Assembly (NCBI RefSeq): GCF_943734655.1
Contig: NC_071354.1
Location: 57,143,544 to 57,207,543 of the forward strand
Direction: 5' to 3'
Source of the DNA: Sabethes cyaneus
Lineage: Eukaryota; Arthropoda; Insecta; Diptera; Culicidae
DNA length: 64,000 nucleotides
A program made the translations under genes and the position numbers. This document shows positions 56,086 through 64,000 of the stretch, piece after piece (positions within the stretch are counted from its first letter, which is position 1; each line of letters starts with the position of its first letter). A model generated the notes under the pieces. It was not told where the DNA came from. It ran no database searches and saw only the letters and a list, made by a program, of their open reading frames with translations.

Positions 56086-57548
56086 TGTAACAATATACCT
56101 TGTTACATGTGTTTATGTACGTTGAAATTTAGGTGCAAGTTCGAGTTAGCAAATGATAAGTTAGAAAATTTTCGAATGAAACGTTGTGTGGGCACGACTT
56201 GCATCGTTGCATATAAGATAAAGCGACACCTAGCGAGGAATAGTAAAACGTTAGATAAGACAGAATACACAGTGTTACTGGATGGTATAAATTGAGGGGG
56301 ATTTCTGCCACGTTGTACCGACGTTATGACATCATTCGGGAAACTTCCAGAAATTTCCTATATAACTGATTGAGTAGTAGGTAGCGGGAGCAAGTAAATA
56401 GAAAACGACCAATCAGAGCACAGCACGCTAACACCTTTCGATCGCTTGTGAGGTGGAAAGCGTGATCGACTCGTTCACTTTGGTGGAGACCGTACTCGAG
56501 TTAAGTTAAACTTTATCGAGCAGTGTGAATCATTTAATTTGAATAAGTTAATTTGATATTTAAGTTGATACGCGAGTGAATATTTAATTCGAAATTGTAT
56601 TGTGAGTGTTTGAAACATTTAGGACCAAGATGTGTTTTAACTAGTTTTTTAACTTTGCAGTACGCGTTCGGAAAAACTATATAGTTAAAGTTTTAGAAAA
56701 TTATTTTGAAATTTGTGCTGATTCAGGTAAGGATAAAAGTTGTCGAAGTAAGTGAAAACCAACTAATGTGAACACGTTGAATAGGTTCACCCACTAATTC
56801 AACGTGGGTGCTAGTCTAGGCTGAAACTCGAGGGTGGATTGTGGTCGTGCTGTCTGGCAAGCCGCTGGTTCTCCACCGACAGTGTTCCGGGGACGCATTT
56901 ACCCCGACGAATTCTTGGCCGTCGTCAACATCGGCCGCGGTGCCGCCACCCAGCGCATACGACCTGCCACTGATACTGCTGCTCGCCTAGAAACCACGTG
57001 GGATGATCTCGACCACCGTTGGACACTTGTTAATCCGTCCACGAAAGCAAGTAAGCACGCATGTTTGAGCTCAGAAGAACGAAAAAAAGTGAAAGTTGGT
57101 TAGAAGCAAATAAAAGTAAGCTAGTGGCGCCAAAAGAAAAGCTAGGAAGAATCTGCACAAATTATTTTGAGTCGGGTCGAGTTAGATGTGAATAAAACAC
57201 TTGAAGTCGGGAAACTAAAAAAAGGCATTTTGGTTAGTGCGATTAGTAAAAGTTGACCCTGTTCGATTAACGTAACGATTGTGCGCCTCCATTAGAGTGT
57301 TAAAGGTAAACGTGGTGCTGATTTGGTCTCGCGCTCCCTAAACGATTTTCGCAGTATTTTGGTTAGACTTTGTGGTTTGGATTTCGTTACACCCGCCCGG
57401 TGGTAAGAGTCTTTGGCCGGACATCGACGTGCTCTAGTGGCCTTCTCTGGCTTAGGGAAGTGGCGCTTAAGTCACTAGAGTGTAGTAAACTGCCACAGAG
57501 TTCCGAATACGAACGATTGAGTCGGAAGGAACAAAAGGCGAAGTTACA
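56086..57548 (+). repeat. 3' LTR, 1463 bp
   Basis: Same length as, and by visual comparison identical to, the 5' LTR (constant offset 8555 with no indel). The candidate TATA box falls at 56359-56365. Confidence 0.95.
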
Positions 57549-59519
57549 AAATCAACTAGAGCCTATTTCACGCTAAATTATAGAATAAAAAAATTAACTT
57601 AAATATCACCTTAGCTTTGATAGCAGAAATATGAAGCTAATTGTATGAGCTCTCAAGATAATTATCTGTTTTGGTTGAATAATAACCGTAAAGCCACAAT
57701 TTAAGCAGTTATTCTACCTTGTCTACCTTGTCTAACCCACAATTATGGATTAATGCGATAAATGGTCACAGTTATGGATAAAACTGTTACATATTATGAA
57801 TCAACGGAAGCAATTAAATCAAGTTCGAAAGATTTTTGCTGTTAATAGCAATAAAGTAATATCAGTTACTTTGCTGCAGTTACAAGCCATGCACAATTGG
57901 CAGAAATGAGCTCGTAATCCCAAGAATTAGAAGCCGCTGGTTTGGAATCTTACAAGATATCTATTCTTATGTAAAAAATGCAGGAAATCGATTGGTGATA
58001 GTTTCATCCTGCGCAGACTTCCGGAAGTGGTCCATTTTGCCATTTTTTTCCCCAAAATCATGATAAAAGCTAATTAAACAGTATAAAAACCTATTTGCTG
58101 CCCGTGAAACGAACTCAAATATCTTCCAAATTTTGTCAAAACGTCAGAAGAATCAAATCCCATCCATTTCATACTGCGCGAAATGCAGGTATAGTCCATT
58201 TTACCCAATTCACCCCTAAATACATAAAAAGCAAAGCCATGGGTTTATACCGTCTTTAGACATTACCCTTCTTTATCGACAGACTTCGCAGCCGGCTGTT
58301 AGACCCCTAAATACATAGTAAAACCTAATTAGAGCGATTAAAACTAATTCAAAGACAGGGGAATAAACCTAAATAGTACAAATTTACTCGAAAGACATCA
58401 GGAAAGTTTATTGTCATTGATTTAGTACCGTTATGAATTCACAATCGGTTCGTTTTGCCTGATATTCTCCTAGATTTACAAAAACGCATTCATTTGCTAT
58501 TGCGTAAAAAAATCGTAATTATTCAACGACGGTGTCTTTGAAAAAGTTTATCAGTACAGCCCATCTTTTCAAACCAACAAGGTGATCTTATATTCATCTA
58601 TCAGGGTGATACAAACTTTGGTTTTTTTGAATTTAGTCCAAAAAAATTTTTTTCTTCAGAAAAATTATAAAACACACTAAAATGTGTAACTGTGCTAAAT
58701 ATTGCAAATATATAAACTATCTATCTTTTGCTAGTTGAGCGGTATAATGATTTATTTAAAAAATACACTTAAAAATCAATTCTGCACAATAACTTCGCAT
58801 CCAATTACAGTCACCCCAGTATTACGGGCCACCCAGTATTGTGGGCCAGTCTATACTTTACGTTAGTTTTATACATAGAAAACTAATATTTAACCATCGA
58901 GTATGAGTTTAATAGACAGAAGCAACATTCCGCTGCATGCTTGACAGCAATACACTTAGTTCCAATGCGCCAATTTTCCTAGTTTTCCGATAATTGTCAG
59001 TAGGCTCCAATCGACCGTTGATTTGTTGTTATTTTTGCAGTTGTTATAAAAAGTCGGTAGTGAATTATAAACTGAATAGCGGCGTAAATTTTTATGTCTG
59101 GGCGCAAAATGGATGGGAATCGAGGGAATAGGTATTTATTCATTGAATTACGGTGAAACCACCTAGAAAAATTCATTTTCCGCCTTAGTATACGATGGCC
59201 CATAATACTGGGAGCAAAATTAACTTTTCCCAGTATTATGGGTCAAGCATATAGATCAACAGTACTCGCTGATTTTGACTAAAATTGTAATTTGTTTTCA
59301 GTTAAACGAAAAAATGTGCAAGGAAAATCAATATACAGAAATTGAAGCACTATGATCCTGATATATTGCATCACGCTCTTGATCTAGCAATACAAACCAA
59401 AAAGTTCAGGAAGTTGCAAGGGATCACAATCTATCGTACAGTACAGTTTCGCGTTAATTTTGGAAACCATCCAAAACTAATACGCTAGGACCAAATACTT
59501 TTCCTCTTACTGACTTACT

Positions 59520-59760
59520 TTGCTTACTTACTTACTTACTTACTTCACTTAGTTGGCTAGCCGTCCTAAGAAAAAGCCTGATGAACAAAGTTTCTCCAAT
59601 GCATTCGGTTGCGGGCCAACACTCTCCAATTCTTCGGACACCGTGTACTCTCCGCCAGATCTCGCTCAACCTAGTCTGACCATCTTGCTCACTGGTCATC
59701 TTATTCCTACCGGTTTTGAAGAAAATATTGTCTTTACAGAATAGTTGTCCGGCATTCTTG
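59520..59760 (-). pseudogene. LINE 3' end with (AAGT)n tail
   Basis: Read on the minus strand, the C-terminal LINE block and short 3' UTR end in a run of AAGTAAGTAAGT (plus-strand ACTTACTTACTT at 59523-59545), as in the LINE at 6.6 kb. GGCTAGCCGTCC and TTGCGGGCCAACACTC lie in the UTR part. It is strongly 5' truncated. Confidence 0.6.
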
Positions 59761-60040
59761 CAACTTGTCCTGCCTATCGTATCCGTTTAGCTTGTCGCTT
59801 TTTTATACTTGGTTTGTCATAGAGACCATTACGTTGATGAAGCCCTCTGTGTGATTCGAATGAACTTGACAATCCATTCGAAATCCGAACACAGAATTTA
59901 GTGCCATCCATCATAGTGGATCATCTCATCAGTTTGATGCGCTGATCCTGAAGGAGAAGCTAAAATTGAATCTAACCTTACCTCACTCAGCCAGTTGCTG
60001 AGCTCAGTACAAGATACAATAAGATCTCTAAATCGCGAGA

Positions 60041-60488
<448 letters not shown>

Positions 60489-61249
60489 TTTTTCTCGAAA
60501 TAAAACCAAATTTGTTTCACTGACCCATAATACTGGGAACATTGACCCATAATTCTGACCAAGTTTTAAAGTGGCCCATAATACTGGGTATGAAATATGC
60601 TTACATTTTGTTGTTCTGCAAAAAAGTATGGGATTTTGGAACAAGATTGCCTACAGGACATCAATTTATGAAATATTTATAACCAATTAAGTTATAAATA
60701 AACTGTAAATTATTTAAATCTGTGTTTCTACCAATAATTTTATAGCATCACCACTGACCCATAATACTGGGATGACTGTAATATATTGCTTTCAACTGTT
60801 CTCCAAAGTTATTCATTATGATAAAATACACATTTGTTTTGAAAACTGTTTTTACCTTTGAGTTAAAACTAACTTCGCTTTAATCGCTTTAATTAAGTCA
60901 TTTATGTATATGGGGGTAAACTGGGCAAAATGGACTATTCTTGCATTTCGCACAGTATGGAATGGATGGGATTTGATTCTTCTGATGTTTTGACAAAATT
61001 TGGAAGCTATTTGAGTTTGTTTCACGGGCGGCAAATCAGTTTTTATACTGTTTAATTAGCTTTTGTCATGATTTTTGGGCAATATAGGCAAAATAGGGCA
61101 AAATGGATCATTTCCCGAAGTCTGCGCAGGATGAAACCATCACCAATCAATTTCTTGCATTTTTTTACGTAGAAATATGTATCTTGTAAGATTCCAAACC
61201 AGCGGCTTCTAATTCTTGGGATTACGAGCTCGTTTTTGCCCATTGTGCC

Positions 61250-61653
61250 ATGGTGCACACTACCCTGATCCGGGGGGAATCCGGAACCGATTCCCATTGA
61301 AAGGCATTTCAGTATAAGTAAAATATGTCATGTCGCATATCAAAAAACATCAGCATCATCACAAAATAGCGATTGGGGACCATCTCATGTGTCTCAGAGG
61401 TCACATGGTCGCTTCCGGGTCGCAGGGAGATTTTCTTCTCTGATCCAAGCACGGTACGGATTTCGAAGGAGTTTGTCCAGGACATAAAATGTGCCATATG
61501 GCCTCTGAGAGACATAAAATGGTCAACAATCGCTATGTTATGAAGTGCAGATGGTTTTTGATATGCGACATGACATATTACTGATGCTGAAATGTCTCTC
61601 TATGGAAACCGGTTCCGGATAGTCTCCCCCCGGATCCGGATGGCGCGCACCAT
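61250..61653. mobile_element. ~400-bp MITE in the right arm of the long-inverted-repeat element
   Basis: About 95-bp inverted arms (TGATCCGGGGGGAATCCGGA on the left, related inverted sequence near 61612-61640) and ATGTCATGTCGCATATCAAA at 61326 against its inverse at 61557-61575. A second internal inversion (GTCTCAGAGGTCACATGG / CCATATGGCCTCTGAGAGAC) lies in the middle. Host sequence CCATG..GGTTGTAACTGCAG resumes after it. Confidence 0.65.
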
Positions 61654-61715
61654 GGGTTGTAACTGCAGCAAAGTAACTGATATGACCATAATCGATGATT
61701 TGTTAAAAAAAATTT

Positions 61716-62490
61716 CAAATACTTAGCAACATTATCTAAAAAAGTCGTGTCGCGGTCCCTCAAGAAACATCGCAATACCTCCGAAACCATGTCACATATG
61801 GCCATGATTTGTAGATATTATGAAAATAAAAAAAAGTTTTCGGAAAAATTCTCAAATTTGGTGAAATTGAAAGAGAAAAAAAACTACGCCCATTTTAGTA
61901 AATTTTCGGTTACTAAAAATGATGTAGACCTTAGAGGGGTTAAAAGAGTAAATTAAAAACTTCACGTTGTTAAGTTCTATGCCTTGACCAAAAATAAATA
62001 CGTCAGCCAACGAAGAATTTTCATTATGAATCATCAACAACTTCCTTTACCTAGAACATATAGAGAAGAGTAGAGTTTTTATTGATTCATAATTGTGGGA
62101 ATATATATTATTCTTCACAATTATGGATTATATATATTTCGCTTGATATCCTAGTTTTTTGTGAAATGCCTATTAATATAGAAGTATTTTCTGTTGAATA
62201 CTAATTAAATCTAATAAAAACTTTCATTGTTATGAGTTTCGTGGTTGATAATCAACTAATAAACATCTTCTGAAAATGGAGCTCTTTCTTGGCGTAAGCC
62301 AGCAAAAGGCGATGAAATCGAACCGCAACAGATTTCATCAAACAAATCGGCCTCTCAAGAAACACATGTAGACCTAAGTAGACCTAAGAAAATAAATAAA
62401 CCTAGATAGAGGTTATCTCCGCCTCGCAGTGGCCGGCACTTCCGACGGCGGGTCGCTAGCAATATTCACGGCCTGCGGCCGTCTCGCCCT
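61716..62490. other. No recognised feature
   Basis: AT-rich, short frames only. CACAATTATGGATTA-type sequence at 62117 also occurs near 57740, so part of it may belong to the outer arms of the long-inverted-repeat element. Confidence 0.3.
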
Positions 62491-62804
62491 GTATCATCTA
62501 GTGTTACTATTGATAGTTTTTGGTAGTCTTGTTATTATCTAATGTTTTATGGAAGAGTCTAAAATTTTCCGAGTTCGATTAGTTTTTGAGTTACGCAAAA
62601 ATTTCTGTTTTATTTGTGTGAAAGTCCTTATCCTCCTCCTGTGGTAGGGTGAGGGGTCTCAAACCATTATAAAAAAAAAATCCTGCCACCGAAAGCTCCC
62701 ACATGCCAAATTTGGTTCCCTTTGCTTGATTGCTTGAACCCCCCTTCTAAAGTGGGGAGGGGTCGTAATTCATCATAGAAAAAAACACCCACATGCCAAA
62801 TTTG
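62400..62804 (-). repeat. Copy of the ~145-bp repeat-bearing element, inner end
   Basis: 62505-62660 is the inverse of 10200-10345 (TTTTTGGTAGTCTTGTTATT, ATCTAATGTTTTATGG, TTCGATTAGTTTTTGAGTTA). Two diverged repeat units follow up to CCAAATTTGGT at 62804, where the copy is cut. Upstream, 62410-62500 is GC-rich (GGCCTGCGGCCGTCTCGCCC) and probably the element's other terminus. Confidence 0.7.
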
Positions 62805-63245
62805 GTGACTGCCGGGTTTTTAAATGGGCAGATCTACCTCAAGGAATGTCTACAGAAGCATCTGCTACCTTTGTTGAAGCAACATAAGGGCCCTATGATC
62901 TTCTGGCCGGATCTTGCTTCGTATCACTATTCAAAGGATGTCCTGGAGTGGTACGAAGCCAACGGAGTCACTTTCGTACCCAAGGACATGAACACCTCCT
63001 CCCCCCCTCAATGCATCCGGAACTAAGGCCCATCGAAAAATACTAGGGTGTGGTTTGAAGCAGGTACAACGAAAGCATCCCGTGGAGGTCAAATCTGAGG
63101 AAGACATACGAAAAAGTGGGTTTCCGTACAGCAGAAGCCATACCCATATGTTGAATCAGAACCTTATGAGTGGAGTTAAGCGTAAGGTGCGAGCATACGG
63201 TTATGCTATAAAATTGAATGAAATAAATATGCCAAAAGCTTACTA
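62805..63245 (+). pseudogene. DD37E-type Tc1/mariner transposase, 3' part
   Basis: It opens abruptly at GTGACTGCCGGGTTTTTAAA and reads YLKECLQKHLLPLLKQHKGP, FWPDLASYHYSKDVLEWYEA and NGVTFVPKDMN (catalytic region), then after a frame break KHPVEVKSEEDIRKSGF, QNLMSGVKRKVRAYGY and the C-terminus. The N-terminal half is missing. It is fused directly to a repeat unit at 62804, so a deletion or template-switch event is likely. Confidence 0.85.
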
Positions 63246-63373
63246 ATGGGTTATATTTTATTGTCTGAAAATTTGAAAAGGATCGCTCAAGTAGGTAATT
63301 TTCTACAGCTTTTCTTCCGTGGTGCAATTTGATGTAGGACAACCTTTAGCACTTTGTCAAAACAAATACACCA
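63246..63373. other. Spacer, nothing recognised
   Basis: Non-coding sequence between the transposase relic and the fold-back element. Confidence 0.3.
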
Positions 63374-63815
63374 ATATCATTTTTTTGAAACGATGGTTCT
63401 ACAATTGATGAAGTGACGGTAGGGGAAAGAAATGAATTTTTTTTTTGCGGAAGGAGGGGGAAGAGTGGAAAGGTGAGGAGGGTGTGGGGGGGGGGATATT
63501 GGTAGCTACGCTTAACAAGTAGTCGTTTAGACTCCTACCTTTTGTCCAATGCTGGAAGGTGCAGGAGTCGAACCAAGCTATAATCTGAGATTATAACCAT
63601 ATTCGAACCCGCCAACACCTGCCAGGGCATGGGGTTCGCAGGTACTTGTACCTTTGAACCATAGAGGCGCTGGACAAAAGGAGACTGCAAAACCCACTTA
63701 TCAAGGTAGCGACGCGTCCTCTTCTCCATCCTTCACCAAAAAAAAATTCATTTCTTTCCCCTATCGTCCCTTCATCAATTGTAGAACCATCGTTTCAAAA
63801 AAATATGACCGCATT
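63374..63815. mobile_element. ~440-bp fold-back element with long arms
   Basis: The outer arms (TTTTTTGAAACGATGGTTCT at 63384, inverse near 63786-63805) are almost perfect over about 80 bp. Pairing resumes further in (TAGACTCCTACCTTTTGTCC at 63528 against its relative inverted at 63668-63690). Homopolymer-rich G and T tracts (63434-63500) separate the two stem sections. There is no gene. Confidence 0.75.
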
Positions 63816-64000
63816 TCAAGGTCAAGACTAAAACCATGAGATTAGTCTACACCAATAACACTTTTTTATCACTTCATGGAACTCCATTGTCATTATGGAT
63901 AGAAAAAATGTCCAGCAATTTTGTTATGGGATGATTGTGACCATTACATGCAATAACTAAACAGTCAAGTCCACTAACCAGCATTCTGCAGTCCTCTCAT
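63816..64000. other. Window end, nothing recognised
   Basis: Too short to judge. Confidence 0.3.

Larger units (their letters stand above)
47527..57552 (+). mobile_element. Complete Ty3/gypsy-type LTR retrotransposon, 10,018 bp
   Basis: Element 47531-57548 with AAAT on both sides (47527-47530 and 57549-57552) as a 4-bp target duplication. Order: LTR, tRNA-Lys primer site, gag, pol (protease, RT, RNase H, integrase), 1.5-kb noncoding 3' region, LTR. Integrase after RNase H is the Ty3/gypsy order. No envelope frame is present. The two LTRs look identical when read side by side, and gag and pol are unbroken, so insertion was recent and the copy may be autonomous. Long LTRs plus a Lys primer site resemble the Osvaldo/Ulysses group of insect elements; this lineage call is tentative. 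Confidence 0.92.

Overview
The window looks like nuclear DNA of an insect, most probably a mosquito. It is AT-rich, has spliced genes with GT-AG introns, and is packed with transposon families of the kind known from mosquito genomes: Ty3/gypsy LTR elements, RTE/CR1-like LINEs, DD37E-type Tc1/mariner transposases, tRNA-derived SINEs and many MITEs. No bacterial or viral gene organisation is present. All calls come from reading the sequence by eye; species and family names are inference.

Layout. 1-7.4 kb: a fold-back element cut by the window edge, about 3.8 kb without recognisable content, then two LINE fragments pointing away from each other. 7.4-26.5 kb: a nest of insertions. The outer pair of ends (7425 and 26518) may be the termini of an older DNA element. 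Inside it are blocks of a ~145-bp tandem repeat in opposite orientations. Between these lies a 9.34-kb hAT transposon (10480-19820) with a perfect 8-bp target duplication and a four-exon transposase whose 687 codons (stop included) read without a break on the minus strand. Its introns hold further MITEs and a SINE. 26.5-33 kb: LINE fragments, TATCGAT-rich repeats, a degenerate minisatellite, a long hairpin and two MITEs.

33.35-45.30 kb: the only clear host gene, a plus-strand Rho-family guanine nucleotide exchange factor. Seven exons join in phase to 1002 codons, with a DH-PH unit followed by a second, degenerate DH-PH-like unit. Its 8.6-kb intron 2 is filled with transposon remnants, mostly Tc1/mariner and LINE.

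45.3-64 kb: a SINE, a small MITE, a pre-miRNA-sized hairpin, and then a complete Ty3/gypsy-type retrotransposon (47531-57548). Its two 1463-bp LTRs appear identical; it has a tRNA-Lys primer binding site, gag and pol ORFs, a 4-bp target duplication, and a textbook -1 frameshift site with a stimulatory hairpin at the gag/pol overlap. A row of four short hairpins lies in its 3' noncoding region. Beyond it are a long-inverted-repeat element containing a pogo-like remnant with a 434-bp (AC)n tract, another DD37E fragment and a large fold-back element.

The best candidates for something undescribed are the intron-bearing hAT element with intact exons, the gag/pol recoding module and hairpin array of the LTR element, and the tandem DH-PH exchange factor with a degenerate second unit.
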